64,000 nt of DNA, from NCBI GenBank assembly GCA_030646695.1, contig JAUSLF010000070.1:36436-100435 (forward strand), in the 5' to 3' direction. The notes under the pieces were generated by a model that saw nothing but the letters and a program-made list of their open reading frames with translations, ran no database searches and was not told where the DNA came from. Positions 40,583 through 50,394 of the stretch are shown piece by piece. The translations under genes were made by a program, and so were the position numbers. Each line of letters starts with the position of its first letter. Within the stretch, counting starts at the first letter, position 1. This DNA is from Nitrosomonadaceae bacterium. GTDB taxonomy: Bacteria > Pseudomonadota > Gammaproteobacteria > Burkholderiales > Nitrosomonadaceae.

Positions 40583-41158
40583 TCAACCGCGGCGACGCCA
40601 GCGGCGGATGATCAGATACCCGCCCACCATGCCGCCGAGATGCGCAAAATGCGCCACCCCCGCCTGGGTCCCGGTCACGCCGAGCGTCAGTTCGATGCCT
40701 GCATAGAGAGTCACAAACAGCCATGCCGGCAGCGGAATGGGCGGGAACAGGAGCATCAGGATCCGGTTCGGAAAGAATATCCCGTAGGCGAGCAATATCC
40801 CAAATACGCCGCCGGACGCACCCACCGTTGGATAAACATTCCCGGTCAGATGCGTGAACAGCAACTGCGTGACCCCGGCCGTCAGGATGCTGGCGAAATA
40901 CAACTGGAGGAACGCGCGTCGCCCCAGCAAATTTTCCAGTTCCCGGCCGAATAGCCACAGCCCGTACATGTTGAAAGCGAGGTGCAGAACACTGGCGTGC
41001 AGGAATGCATAGGTCACGAGTTGCCAGGGCATAAACCCGGCTTGCAGCGGCCACAAGGCGAAAGCGCTTACCGTCGGCGCAGCGGCATTGGACTCCAGCA
41101 GGAATACGACAATGGTGACGACGACAAGGGTCTGAACAGCGGACGACTGGGTACGCAC
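40583..41158 (-). CDS. Rhomboid family intramembrane serine protease
   Basis: The 191 residues have six hydrophobic segments. The features are FMPWQLVTYAFLHASVLHLAFNM (in parts: WQLVTYAFLHAS and HLAFNMYGLWLFG), the catalytic serine in VGASGGVFGILLAYG, and the catalytic histidine in FAHLGGMVGGYL. This is the six-helix bacterial GlpG-like core without an extra N-terminal domain. It cleaves membrane proteins within the bilayer; the substrate is unknown. It is convergent with the AT-rich operon across about 190 bp without a gene. Confidence 0.94.
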   Translation of the reverse strand: MRTQSSAVQTLVVVTIVVFLLESNAAAPTVSAFALWPLQAGFMPWQLVTYAFLHASVLHLAFNMYGLWLFGRELENLLGRRAFLQLYFASILTAGVTQLLFTHLTGNVYPTVGASGGVFGILLAYGIFFPNRILMLLFPPIPLPAWLFVTLYAGIELTLGVTGTQAGVAHFAHLGGMVGGYLIIRRWRRRG

Positions 41159-41358
41159 GGTTAATCTCCCTCTGCACTCCGGTGAATCACGGGGCTGAAC
41201 AGCAGCGAAACTGAAATCGCAGGTACGACTGATGCAGCGCCACTCAACCTATTTCTGTCAGCTCTGCCCCGCAATACGCGCGGTGCCCCGCTACATACCA
41301 GGCTGCACCTTGATGGAATGATCAGCCGGCCGCTCGGTCGCCATTGGTGATCTGGTCT

Positions 41359-42318
41359 TTATTTTCTTAGCGTGATGCTGACAGGATAGTGGTCGCTAAA
41401 GCCCGCCGTGTCTCGCTCATCCGGCTTAATTCCGAACCTTCGCGGCCCCGGTTTATTGGGGTATGACATGATGCCAACCCCTTCGATTCGAGCTTCTCCT
41501 TTCTGATGCCAACCGCATTTGCCGCTCACCACACCACGGCTGAGCATGATCTGATCCAACATGTTCCAGCGCCCCTCATAAACATGCGAGCCCGCGCCAG
41601 ACGCAAGAAGTGGCCACATGAGATTCAGCAGGTAAGGGTTACGCCCGTTTATTACCAGGCGGCTATCGCTTGTTGATAGCGCGTATTCCGCTATCGAGCG
41701 ATTGAACGGTTCGTCATTGAAATCCCCCATCACGATGATGCCGATATCCTCACCCAGCTCTTCGTGAATTCTTTCAATCCAGTACGATAGCGTTTCGCCC
41801 GCCGTCATCCGATAAGGTTCTGACTCATACTGACCCGCCGTACGCGATGGCCAGTGATTACCGATCAATACGACAGTCTTCCCGTCGATATGGAAATTTA
41901 CCTGGAACAGTTCACGTGTCGCGAACCGCTTAACCACCCAATGCTGAAACATATCTGCGGGAGAGGTGCTGGCAACCAGTGGATCGTAGAGGAAAGCAAC
42001 GTCTATCCCCCTGTTGTCACTTGTGTCCGCATGGGCTACCAGATATTTACGCCCGCCATCGTTGGTAATCTGCTCGGTGAGCTTGACGAGCACGTTCCTG
42101 TTTTCGACCTCGCAGACCCCAAGAATGTCCGGCCCAGCTCCGGAATTCATGGAACGGATTACCGTGGATAATTGGCGTAGTTTCGAATCCAGCAGAGGCT
42201 GATTCCAGCCAGCGATGTCCTTCGCAACGATACGTCTGAGCTTCTCAGGTCGATCCGCTGACTCAACATCGAAAAGGTTTTCGACATTCCAGAAGGCTAA
42301 GAACAAGATGTCAGGCAT
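41359..42318 (-). CDS. Endonuclease/exonuclease/phosphatase (EEP) family protein
   Basis: The ATG at 42318, with GGGAG upstream, gives 319 residues; an earlier frame start would add 31 unconserved ones. Motifs of the DNase I-like EEP fold are FLAFWNVENLFDVE (Asn and Glu ligands), DILGVCEVENRNVL, VVLIGNHWPSR, GIIVMGDFNDEPFN and FSDHYPVSITLR at the end. Such enzymes cleave phosphodiesters in nucleic acids or phospholipids. No secretion signal is present, so it is cytoplasmic. It lies 156 bp downstream of the restriction-methylation gene on the same strand, which may be functional or chance. Confidence 0.88.
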   Translation of the reverse strand: MPDILFLAFWNVENLFDVESADRPEKLRRIVAKDIAGWNQPLLDSKLRQLSTVIRSMNSGAGPDILGVCEVENRNVLVKLTEQITNDGGRKYLVAHADTSDNRGIDVAFLYDPLVASTSPADMFQHWVVKRFATRELFQVNFHIDGKTVVLIGNHWPSRTAGQYESEPYRMTAGETLSYWIERIHEELGEDIGIIVMGDFNDEPFNRSIAEYALSTSDSRLVINGRNPYLLNLMWPLLASGAGSHVYEGRWNMLDQIMLSRGVVSGKCGWHQKGEARIEGVGIMSYPNKPGPRRFGIKPDERDTAGFSDHYPVSITLRK

Positions 42319-42412
42319 TATCCATACTCCCGGTGCCCTAAAATGATTCAGGCGGGGAATGGAGCAAGCCAAGAACAGCTCGCCTATTTCGCGCCTCGGT
42401 TTAACTAGCAAT

Positions 42413-42435
42413 TCCCCGCGTTCTTGGCGCGGGGA
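42413..42435. terminator. GC-rich hairpin after the restriction-methylation gene
   Basis: TCCCCGCG-TTCTTGG-CGCGGGGA is a perfect 8-bp stem 40 bp past the stop of the 42475-46563 gene. There is no clean T-run on either side, so it may be a weak or Rho-assisted terminator. Confidence 0.5.
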
Positions 42436-42474
42436 TCAATCTCCTCAATCAAGACTACTGGCTTACAGTGCGGA

Positions 42475-45400
42475 TTATAACCGCACTATGGTGGCGAAAT
42501 CGCCTGCCGCCACTGCATTCATATAGGCGAGGATCAGCTCCTTGGTGAGATAGCATCCATGCGCTTTTTCGTCCTGTTCGCGCACGATGGGGAAGGTGTC
42601 GAGGATGTAAGCCGCATCGTCGCGCGGCAGGCCGTAGAGGTGGAAGAACAGCGCATCCAGCCGCGCCAGGCGGTGGCGGCGGTCGTCTTCATCCCACGCG
42701 AACGGTGCGCCGTCATAACCCAGGTCATGCGCAAAGGGTGCGAGGTCGTGGGCGGTGTAGGACAGATGCAGCACTTCGCCACGCACGAAGTCGGCGATCT
42801 TGGTTTTACCCAGCACTTGCTCGAACTGCTCTGGATAGATTACAGGCATCTGTTCAAGAATGAACCAACTTAAATTTTGCCCTTGGACTTTCTGCCGCAA
42901 CAGAAAATCAAAAGCAAACGAACAGAAATTTGCTAACAATAATAAAATGGAAAGTGCACCATCGCCATTTCCTTGAGGTACCAGCATAGACATGCTGTGT
43001 CCAACCCCAGCTTTCGGCAAAATTGCTGCAATCATTGTTCGAGCATTGGTGGGAGAAGAGACAGACTTAAAAGATAAGCTCCATAGCCCTGCCCAAGTTT
43101 TCTCAACCTCAGTGATTATTGTCCAATATTGCGGGGTTGGATAACGATCAACAAGTTTTTCTTTATTTGTTATTGGCAGCGGCTGCGCTGGTCGTTTTAA
43201 ATTGCCACTATTCACAACCACATCGGCAGCGCGATGATCATACATCTGCACCATCTTGCCTTCATACAGTGGCACCGCTTCCGCTTCACTCTTCTTCCAA
43301 TGATTGATGCTGACCGGATACCAGCCTTCCTGTTCCAGCTCATCGCGCCGTTTGAACAAATGCGAATCGTTGGTCATATGAAACATAGTGCAATAGCGCA
43401 CGGGCCAGACTTTTTTAGGCGACTCGTTGTGACGATCCACCAGTACCGGCTGGCGGCGGTAAATCGCCGTGGTGATGTCGGCGTCGCGCTTGGTGCGAAA
43501 AATGGGCGCGGCGCCGGTGTTGGGATTGACCGCGCTGAAGTCCTGTGCGGTGAGGGTGAGGATGCGCGCGGGGTCATCGGCCTCCTCCAGTGTGTGCAGG
43601 TAAAAGGCGCAGCGCGTAGTTTGCACAGTGCGTTGTTCGCCACCGAATACCAGCGCGCAGAATTTGAAGCGGCTGTCCACGTCGGGGAAAAACCCTTTTC
43701 GGTTCTCAAAATCGTAGAGCGCGGCGAGACGGCCAGTGGTGGAAATGCTGCGAAAAAATTCCGCCGCGCCCTTGTCGGCCGCAATGCCGGAAGGACACAG
43801 TAGCCCGACCAAGCCATGCGGATGGATCAACGATTGGGCGCGTTCGATAAACAGCGAATACAAGTTTACATCGCCGCCGGATAGCAACGGGTAGTCACCA
43901 CATTCACGCGCTACGCGGGCAGCGGCTTCTGTGGCTGCGCTGGCAACGCAATAATCAGCCCAAAGTGGACTGCCACTTTTTTCAAGTTCACCAATCATGC
44001 GCTTGCGGTCAGATGCACGAGTGACCAAAGCGATAGATGGATCACGGCTAGAGAACCAAGGTACGTCTTCCAATCTCATTACATCCCACGGCGGGTTACC
44101 AATGATGGCATCGAATCCGCCTTGCCCGTTTTGCCAGATGGTGGGGAATGCCAGTTCCCAGTGCAGGAAGCGGTTGTTCGCGGCACAGGCGAGCGCGGCC
44201 TGCACCACGCGGTGGTCGTTTTGCTGCCGCTCCGAAAACAGCTTGATGCCTGCCTTGCCGAGCAGATCGATGGATTCGAGCAGGTTGTCGCCGTATTCAT
44301 GGTTGAGCAGGCCGACCCAGGTTTGCTGGTAGTTTTTTGCTTCGGCCTTGCCCGCCCATTGCTTGGCCTGGAGAAAGTCCAGCGCGCGCTGCGTCGGGCG
44401 CAGGTTATCGGTGAGTGAGGCCATCAATGCCTTGGATTCGTGCGCTTCGGCGATGTCGATGTCAGTAAGGTTACCGATGGCATTCATGCTGATGCGCGCC
44501 TGTTCGACACGCTGCAAGTCGTCCTGCTGCAGCAGCCCGCCCTTGAGTTTGCCCAGTTCTTGCGCAAGTTGTTTCACCTTGCCGCCGAACAGCGAATCGC
44601 CGCAATGCAGGTGGTGATCGAGGAAAGACAGCGGCGCGCCGACGGTAAAGGTGTGCAGCCACAACGCGACCTTGGCCAGTTCCACCGCCATCGGGTTCTT
44701 GTCCACGCCGAAAATGACGCGCTTGAGAATCATGCGGCGCACAATGTGGCGGTCGTCCAGTTGCGCTTCGGTCACTGTCCAGCGCTGCTGGCGCGCGGCA
44801 CTAAGAATGCGGCTGCGGATGTCGGCGATGCGCGCAACCAGAGGCGATGCCCATGGATTCTCAGCGTCCTTTGCCCAAAGTTGTGCAGCGACTTCGAGTT
44901 GCGCGGCGGCAATGCTTTCGAGTATCTCGTCGGCGAGGTAATCCACCAGCGAAACCAGGAAATGTCCGCTACCCATCGCGGGGTCGCAGATTTTCAGGTC
45001 GAGCATGATGCTGGCGGGGTCGATCTTATCCAGCATGTCCCAATCGGCGGGCTTGAGTTCTTTCTTGCGATGCCATGCTTCAAGCTGAGCGTGGAAAGCC
45101 GCCTTACGCTCGGCAACCAGCGGGCCGACGGTTTCGCGGATAATGAGCTTTACCAAGCCATCGTGGGTGTAATAGCTGCCGCTGACTTTACGCGCGAAGC
45201 TGGCGGGGCGAGCGACGATGCTGCCGTTTTCCACGGTCAGGCTATATTCGAGCAGGCGTTCGTAAATGCCGCCGAGATGCTGCACGGAAAGATCGCGGTA
45301 GTTAATCCACGCACGCAACAAGCCTGTCGTGAGCTTAGTCGAAGGGTCAGAGCGGCGTGCGAGATCATCGAGCAACGGAGCAAAGCGGGCATCCGCCACG

Positions 45401-46563
45401 CGGCTGCGCCCCAGCAGCAGGGCGCGATTCTCTTCAAATAATCCGCCGTTGTAAGCGGGCATGCCGATAGAAGCATCTCCCTTGGCGATGATGCGGAATA
45501 GGTCGGTGAGGTGCTGCCAGTAACGGCTGGCGCTGGCACTGAGCGTATCGTTTGCATCGCGCCGCCGCGCGATGTCTTTGCGGATTTTATGCAGGGCGTA
45601 GTCATCGTAGCGTTCGTCGCGCGCGGGCAGCAGGTTGCGGTCTTCGGCATAGAGGATGAACAGCAGGCGATAAAGCAGGATCAGTGTGGCTTCGCGCAGT
45701 TCTGCCAGATAGATGGGAGAGGCAATATCGGCATCGGGGTCGCCTGCGGCGAGGGCATCCGCTAATTGCGGGAAGATGGTGGCGAACACGCGCGCACCCA
45801 AGTCCTGCGAAACCTTATCTTCATACAGCCGTGCTTCATTGAAGGCGTATTCGTGGAAGGTGCGGCCTTCCTTATCCCAAGTCTGCCGCAGGAAAGCGCC
45901 GCGATGGAACAGGCAGAAAAACAGTTTGACGCCATGCCTGTCATCCATACTGAACGGGTCCTGCTTACAACCGGGAACACCCAGCAGCGCGGCAAGATCG
46001 AGCTCCAGAAATTCTTCCGAGCGTGAACGCGCGCCTTGCCAATATAGCCGCCATACTGCGCCGTTGGTCAGAATACCCCAGCGTACTTTTCTTTCGGAGG
46101 CGACCTCGACGCTGGAAAGGTAGCGCAGAATCTGGTTCGACGGTGTGCCGGGGTCGAGACGGTTGGTGGCGTCGCCTCGATCCAGCGCACGCATCCAGCG
46201 TTTGGCTTCGAGGATGGCAATACCGTAGCGATAACGGCGGTCATCACGCGTCTCGGCACGTGCGTCTTGTTTGGCGGTTTGATCCGGGAACAGCAGGAAA
46301 TCCGGCACGTCTTCACGGCGGGTGCTGGAAGCCGTGACTTGTTTGAGGGTCAGGTCACGCCAGTCGAGCAGGCTGAGCACTTGCTCGATGATGTCTGCTT
46401 CAGTGTTGGCCTCATTTAGTTCGCTTGCTGCCGTAAGCGGCGCGTAAATACGCCGAAGATCAGCGAGGAAGGTATCGAATACCGTATCTGGCAATGCTTC
46501 CCAGACGGGCGTGCTGCGGATGCCGTCGAGCAGGAAATCCTGTGAAAAGAGTTTACCTTCCAT
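42475..46563 (-). CDS. Type IIG-like fused restriction endonuclease/DNA adenine methyltransferase
   Basis: The 1362 residues have an N-terminal PD-(D/E)xK-like site: VPDFLLF with P87-D88, then AILEAKRW with E119 and K121. A helical region follows. The N6-adenine methyltransferase has motif I CDPAMGSGHFLVSLVDY (about 523-540) and catalytic NPPWDVMR (about 823-830), in a domain of Eco57I type. The C-terminal third (VWPVRYCTMFHMTNDSHLFK RRDELE onwards) probably recognises DNA. All functions are in one chain without a separate specificity or ATPase gene, as in type IIG enzymes. PglX of BREX is the nearest alternative, but no other brx/pgl genes are here. Frame and motifs are intact. Confidence 0.85.
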   Translation of the reverse strand: MEGKLFSQDFLLDGIRSTPVWEALPDTVFDTFLADLRRIYAPLTAASELNEANTEADIIEQVLSLLDWRDLTLKQVTASSTRREDVPDFLLFPDQTAKQDARAETRDDRRYRYGIAILEAKRWMRALDRGDATNRLDPGTPSNQILRYLSSVEVASERKVRWGILTNGAVWRLYWQGARSRSEEFLELDLAALLGVPGCKQDPFSMDDRHGVKLFFCLFHRGAFLRQTWDKEGRTFHEYAFNEARLYEDKVSQDLGARVFATIFPQLADALAAGDPDADIASPIYLAELREATLILLYRLLFILYAEDRNLLPARDERYDDYALHKIRKDIARRRDANDTLSASASRYWQHLTDLFRIIAKGDASIGMPAYNGGLFEENRALLLGRSRVADARFAPLLDDLARRSDPSTKLTTGLLRAWINYRDLSVQHLGGIYERLLEYSLTVENGSIVARPASFARKVSGSYYTHDGLVKLIIRETVGPLVAERKAAFHAQLEAWHRKKELKPADWDMLDKIDPASIMLDLKICDPAMGSGHFLVSLVDYLADEILESIAAAQLEVAAQLWAKDAENPWASPLVARIADIRSRILSAARQQRWTVTEAQLDDRHIVRRMILKRVIFGVDKNPMAVELAKVALWLHTFTVGAPLSFLDHHLHCGDSLFGGKVKQLAQELGKLKGGLLQQDDLQRVEQARISMNAIGNLTDIDIAEAHESKALMASLTDNLRPTQRALDFLQAKQWAGKAEAKNYQQTWVGLLNHEYGDNLLESIDLLGKAGIKLFSERQQNDHRVVQAALACAANNRFLHWELAFPTIWQNGQGGFDAIIGNPPWDVMRLEDVPWFSSRDPSIALVTRASDRKRMIGELEKSGSPLWADYCVASAATEAAARVARECGDYPLLSGGDVNLYSLFIERAQSLIHPHGLVGLLCPSGIAADKGAAEFFRSISTTGRLAALYDFENRKGFFPDVDSRFKFCALVFGGEQRTVQTTRCAFYLHTLEEADDPARILTLTAQDFSAVNPNTGAAPIFRTKRDADITTAIYRRQPVLVDRHNESPKKVWPVRYCTMFHMTNDSHLFKRRDELEQEGWYPVSINHWKKSEAEAVPLYEGKMVQMYDHRAADVVVNSGNLKRPAQPLPITNKEKLVDRYPTPQYWTIITEVEKTWAGLWSLSFKSVSSPTNARTMIAAILPKAGVGHSMSMLVPQGNGDGALSILLLLANFCSFAFDFLLRQKVQGQNLSWFILEQMPVIYPEQFEQVLGKTKIADFVRGEVLHLSYTAHDLAPFAHDLGYDGAPFAWDEDDRRHRLARLDALFFHLYGLPRDDAAYILDTFPIVREQDEKAHGCYLTKELILAYMNAVAAGDFATIVRL

Positions 46564-46597
46564 CCGGGTTTGTAGTTTGTTTGGGTAGCAGCGGACC

Positions 46598-46612
46598 GTC
46601 TTAAGTTAAGAC
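46598..46612. promoter_or_regulatory. Palindrome upstream of the restriction-methylation gene
   Basis: GTCTTAA-G-TTAAGAC is a perfect 7+1+7 dyad, 35 bp before the start codon at 46563. The right side extends to TTAAGACCCAA (46605-46615), and TTGGGT occurs at 46581-46586. The position suits an operator for autoregulation or a promoter-linked site. Confidence 0.5.
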
Positions 46613-46707
46613 CCAACAAGTTTCAGTCTAACAGAAATCGCAATCTCAACCGAACGGCCACCTGTGGCACTCTCCAACCACCCGATGTTCCCTCTTTCAT
46701 TCCGGCG

Positions 46708-47370
46708 CTAGCGCAGGCTGATGATGGGCCAGCCATTCTTTTCCGCATGACTCCGTAGCGTCGGATCGGGATCCACCGCCACCGGGTGGGTGACTTTGAT
46801 GAGCAGCGGCAGATCATTCAACGAGTCGCTATAGAACCAGCTTTCTAGAAACGACAGCCAGGTCAGGTTGTGCTCGTCCAGCCAGCTTTCCAGCCGGGCG
46901 ATTTTACCTTCTCTGAAACAGGGCATCCCTGACACCCGGCCAGTGAACTCGCCATCTTGTTGTTCCGGTTCGGTGGCGATCAGGTGGCTGACGCCCAGCG
47001 CCTGCGCGATTGGTGCAGTCACGAAGCTATTGGTGGCAGTGATGATGGCGCACAAATCGCCGTTGAGCATGTGCTGCTCGATCAGTTTGCGCGCACCCGG
47101 TGCGATCAACTGCTTGATCTTTTTCGCCATGAATTCACTGTGCCAGGCATCAAGCTGGCTGCGCGGATGACGCGACAACGGTTTCAACTGGAAATCGAGG
47201 AACTCGTGAATATCGAGGGTGCCGGCTTTGTACTGCTCGTAGAATTCCAGATTGCGCGCTTCGTACACTTCGCGGTCGAGCACGCGCTGCTCGATCAGGA
47301 ATTGCGCCCACTCAAAATCGCTATCGCCGGCCAGCAGCGTATTGTCGAGATCAAACAGCGCCAGATTCAT
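46708..47370 (-). CDS. HAD family phosphatase, SerB-like subfamily IB
   Basis: The 220 residues start MNLALFDLDNTLLAGDSDFE, with the nucleophile Asp and DxDxT motif I. Motif II is the threonine stretch CAIITATNSFVTAPIAQALG, and motif IV is FYSDSLNDLPLL. The family hydrolyses phosphoserine, histidinol phosphate or similar small phosphates; the substrate is not clear. It overlaps hda by 4 nt (ATGA). In related genomes this gene, hda and perM lie together, usually followed by pcnB and folK. Here the restriction gene comes instead. Confidence 0.92.
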   Translation of the reverse strand: MNLALFDLDNTLLAGDSDFEWAQFLIEQRVLDREVYEARNLEFYEQYKAGTLDIHEFLDFQLKPLSRHPRSQLDAWHSEFMAKKIKQLIAPGARKLIEQHMLNGDLCAIITATNSFVTAPIAQALGVSHLIATEPEQQDGEFTGRVSGMPCFREGKIARLESWLDEHNLTWLSFLESWFYSDSLNDLPLLIKVTHPVAVDPDPTLRSHAEKNGWPIISLR

Positions 47371-48050
47371 GACGCCCCCCGCAACAGTTCGCGCAACAAT
47401 GGCACGGTAATCTGGCGCTGGTTTGCGAGCGAATAGCGGTCCAGCGCGTCGAGCGTGGCAATCAATGACGGCAAATCGCGCCGCCCATGCCGCAGCAAAT
47501 AGTCACTTATCTCCTGCGGCAGATCAAAGCCGCGGCTGGCAGCATGATTTTTCATGGCTTGTGCTTTGTCCTCGTCGGTTAATTCATGTACCTGATAAAC
47601 CAGTCCCCACCCCAGACGCGTGACTAGATCCTCGCGCAGCCCCAGTTGTGCCGGCGCAACCGGGCCGCTTACCAGCAGCCGTGCATGACCTTCGTCACGC
47701 ATGCGGTTATACAGGCTGAACAGATCGATTTGCGCGTCGGCGCTGAGGCGCTCCACGTTATCCACTGTCACGCAGTCGGCGGCATTGGCAGCGGCAAATG
47801 TGTTGTTCGTGTCGCCGGTACCGCCGCATTCGATATACACCGCGTTCAGTTGGTTGCGCGTAGCTGCGGCGACCACCGCCTGCAGCAGATGGCTCCTGCC
47901 ACATCCTGTTGCACCCCAGAGATAAACAAACCGCTCCTTCCCCGCCAGCATTTCATTCAGGGTCTGCAGCAGTTCGCGGTTGCATCCCGGCACGAAATTG
48001 GCCAGCGTGGGCGGCAACGGTGGAGCAATATCCAGCAGCAGTTGTTTCAT
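47367..48050 (-). CDS. hda: DnaA regulatory inactivator Hda
   Basis: The 227 residues are a single DnaA-like AAA+ domain: Walker-A-like WGATGCGRSHLLQAV, sensor region VTVDNVERLSADAQIDLFSL, and ARLLVSGPVAPAQLGLREDL VTRL. The DnaA DNA-binding domain is missing, which defines Hda. With the sliding clamp it stimulates DnaA-ATP hydrolysis and prevents over-initiation. The usual clamp-binding QL.L.I motif is present at the start (MKQLLLDIAPPLP). It directly abuts perM (TAAATG). Confidence 0.94.
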   Translation of the reverse strand: MKQLLLDIAPPLPPTLANFVPGCNRELLQTLNEMLAGKERFVYLWGATGCGRSHLLQAVVAAATRNQLNAVYIECGGTGDTNNTFAAANAADCVTVDNVERLSADAQIDLFSLYNRMRDEGHARLLVSGPVAPAQLGLREDLVTRLGWGLVYQVHELTDEDKAQAMKNHAASRGFDLPQEISDYLLRHGRRDLPSLIATLDALDRYSLANQRQITVPLLRELLRGAS

Positions 48051-49112
48051 TTACTTGTAGAGATCGCTTTGCAGATAGTGTGTGCGCGCATGACGCAGCC
48101 ATACCAGCAATGCAGCGCTCACCGGCAGTGCCAGCAAGAGGCCGAAGAAGCCGAACAGCTGGCCGAATGCAAGCAGCGCGAAAATTACCATCACCGGATG
48201 CAGACCGATGCGGTCACCAACCAGCCACGGCGTTACCACCATCCCTTCCAGCAACTGGCCGACAGCGAATACGGCCCACACCGGCAGCAGGCCGCTCCAC
48301 CCCTGGAACTGCATCAATGCCGCCAAGGTTGCAAGGATCAGGCCGACCGCCGCACCCAGATAGGGCACAAATACCAGCAGCCCGGCCAGTAGCCCGATCG
48401 GCAATGCGAATTCCAGGCCCACCAGCCACAGCCCGGCCACGTAACAGATACTCATCAGCAGCATCACCGCAAGCTGTCCGCGCAAAAATTCCGCCAGCAC
48501 GCGGTCGGTTTCGCGTGCAAGCGTATGTGCCTGTTCGTGCCAGCGGCGCGGAATCATTTCATCGATCCGCCTGACCAGTCCGTCCCAGTCGCGCAGCAAA
48601 TAGAACAACACCACCGGCACCAGCAGCAGATTCATGAAAAATTCCACCACCGCCATGCCGCCGCTGGTGAGCGACGGCAACAGCTTCGCCGCCGCCCCGC
48701 CCGCGCTTTGCCAATGCTGCGCCAGCAGTTGCTTGAGCGTGGCAATATCCAGTTGCAGGCTGATGCCCAGATGCGCTTCCAGCCATGGAATCAGGCTGTT
48801 TCTGATTGTTTCAAGGTAAACCGGCGCCCGCTCAATCAAACGGGAAACTTCTTTCTCAAACAGTGGCAGCATGATCAGAAGCAATGCCGCGAACACGCCC
48901 AGCAACAGCGCCATCACCAGCAGGGCGCCAAAGGTGCGCGAAACTTTTCCCGCCGCCATTCTTGTCATCAGCGGATTGCAGATGTAGGCAATGATCCCCG
49001 CCAGCAGGAATGGCGTAAGGATCGGGCTTAACAGATAAACCAGCACCCCGGCGACGGTGGCCAGTGCCAGCCACCATAGATAATGCAGATCGTCGGAGTG
49101 TTTAGGGTCCAT
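48051..49112 (-). CDS. AI-2E family transporter (PerM-like)
   Basis: The 353 residues have around eight hydrophobic helices: two pairs at the N-terminus, a central amphipathic stretch (RAPVYLETIRNSLIPWLEAH) and a C-terminal helical block. Conserved sequences are LPIGLLAGLLVFVPYLGAAV and GQLLEGMVVTPWLVGDRIGL HPVMVIFALLAFGQLFG. The family includes the AI-2 exporter TqsA and many proteins of unknown substrate. It is divergent from purM across 217 bp; this perM/purM pairing is common in betaproteobacteria. Confidence 0.9.
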   Translation of the reverse strand: MDPKHSDDLHYLWWLALATVAGVLVYLLSPILTPFLLAGIIAYICNPLMTRMAAGKVSRTFGALLVMALLLGVFAALLLIMLPLFEKEVSRLIERAPVYLETIRNSLIPWLEAHLGISLQLDIATLKQLLAQHWQSAGGAAAKLLPSLTSGGMAVVEFFMNLLLVPVVLFYLLRDWDGLVRRIDEMIPRRWHEQAHTLARETDRVLAEFLRGQLAVMLLMSICYVAGLWLVGLEFALPIGLLAGLLVFVPYLGAAVGLILATLAALMQFQGWSGLLPVWAVFAVGQLLEGMVVTPWLVGDRIGLHPVMVIFALLAFGQLFGFFGLLLALPVSAALLVWLRHARTHYLQSDLYK

Positions 49113-49329
49113 TTACGGTAAAATCACATTTCTTGAAAGTGGCACTCTATCTGCAATGGGATGAGAACTCAACTTACGGACACCTGCAAAAATTTAAATT
49201 CCGTTGCAATACGGTGTCGTTCGCAAAAAACTGCCTTTATCTATAAGCATATGTTGCATCTACATTTTTCATTTGCACTCTCAACCAGTAAACGAGTCTG
49301 CTTAGAACTTTGAGTTTCCAGAGGCACCC

Positions 49330-50388
49330 TTGACTGCATCCAATTCGGTAAACCCGCACTCAACTCATCTGTCCTACCGCGACGCTGGTGTGGACATCGA
49401 TGCCGGCGATCGCTTGGTGGAAAACATCAAACCCTATGCCAAGCGCACCATGCGCCCGGAAGTGCTTGCTGGCATCGGCGGTTTTGGCGCGCTGTTTGAA
49501 ATCTCCAAAAAATACCGTAACCCGGTGCTGGTGTCAGGCACCGACGGTGTCGGCACCAAATTGAAACTCGCTTTCGAGCTCGGCAAGCACGATAGTGTCG
49601 GCATAGACCTGGTGGCAATGAGCGTCAACGACATCCTGGTGCAAGGAGCGGAACCGCTGTTCTTCCTGGATTATTTCGCCTGCGGCCGGCTGGATGTGGA
49701 TACCGCCACCCGCGTCGTCAAAGGCATTGCTGCTGGCTGCGAACAGGCAGGCTGCGCCTTGATCGGTGGCGAGACCGCGGAGATGCCGGGCATGTACCCT
49801 GAAGGCGAATATGACCTTGCGGGTTTTGCCGTGGGTGTGGTGGAGAAAGACCATATCATCACCGGCCTGACCATTCGCGAAGGCGATGCCTTGCTCGGAC
49901 TGGCTTCCAGCGGCGCGCATTCCAACGGCTACTCGCTGATCCGCAAGATCATTGAAAAAAACCACACGGACCTGTCCGCTGACTTCAACGGTACTGCGTT
50001 AAGCGATGTGATCATGGCACCGACCCGGATATATGTGAAGCCGCTGCTGGAACTGATGCGGCATCTGCCGATAAAAGGCATGGCACACATCACCGGCGGC
50101 GGGCTGGTGGAAAATATCCCGCGCGTCCTGCCCGAAAGCGTCACTGCCGTGCTGCAGAAAAGCGCGTGGGAAATGCCGCCACTGTTCCGCTGGCTGCAAC
50201 AACAGGGCAACGTGGCCGACAGCGAAATGCACCGTGTCTTCAATTGCGGCATCGGCATGGCGCTGGTGATTGCCCCGGAACACGCCGATGCAGCGCTGCG
50301 GATGCTGCAGTCTGCAGGCGAGACTGTGTGGCGCATCGGCACCATCCGCCAGCGTGCCGCAGATGAAGCACAAACGATCGTTGCATGA
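49330..50388 (+). CDS. purM: Phosphoribosylformylglycinamidine cyclo-ligase
   Basis: The 352 residues start at a TTG (49330) with [20 protein letters not shown]. Other motifs are [65 protein letters not shown], and [18 protein letters not shown]. It forms the imidazole ring of AIR in purine synthesis. purN follows after a 131-bp repeat element. Confidence 0.97.
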   Translation: MTASNSVNPHSTHLSYRDAGVDIDAGDRLVENIKPYAKRTMRPEVLAGIGGFGALFEISKKYRNPVLVSGTDGVGTKLKLAFELGKHDSVGIDLVAMSVNDILVQGAEPLFFLDYFACGRLDVDTATRVVKGIAAGCEQAGCALIGGETAEMPGMYPEGEYDLAGFAVGVVEKDHIITGLTIREGDALLGLASSGAHSNGYSLIRKIIEKNHTDLSADFNGTALSDVIMAPTRIYVKPLLELMRHLPIKGMAHITGGGLVENIPRVLPESVTAVLQKSAWEMPPLFRWLQQQGNVADSEMHRVFNCGIGMALVIAPEHADAALRMLQSAGETVWRIGTIRQRAADEAQTIVA

Positions 50389-50394
50389 TGGGCG

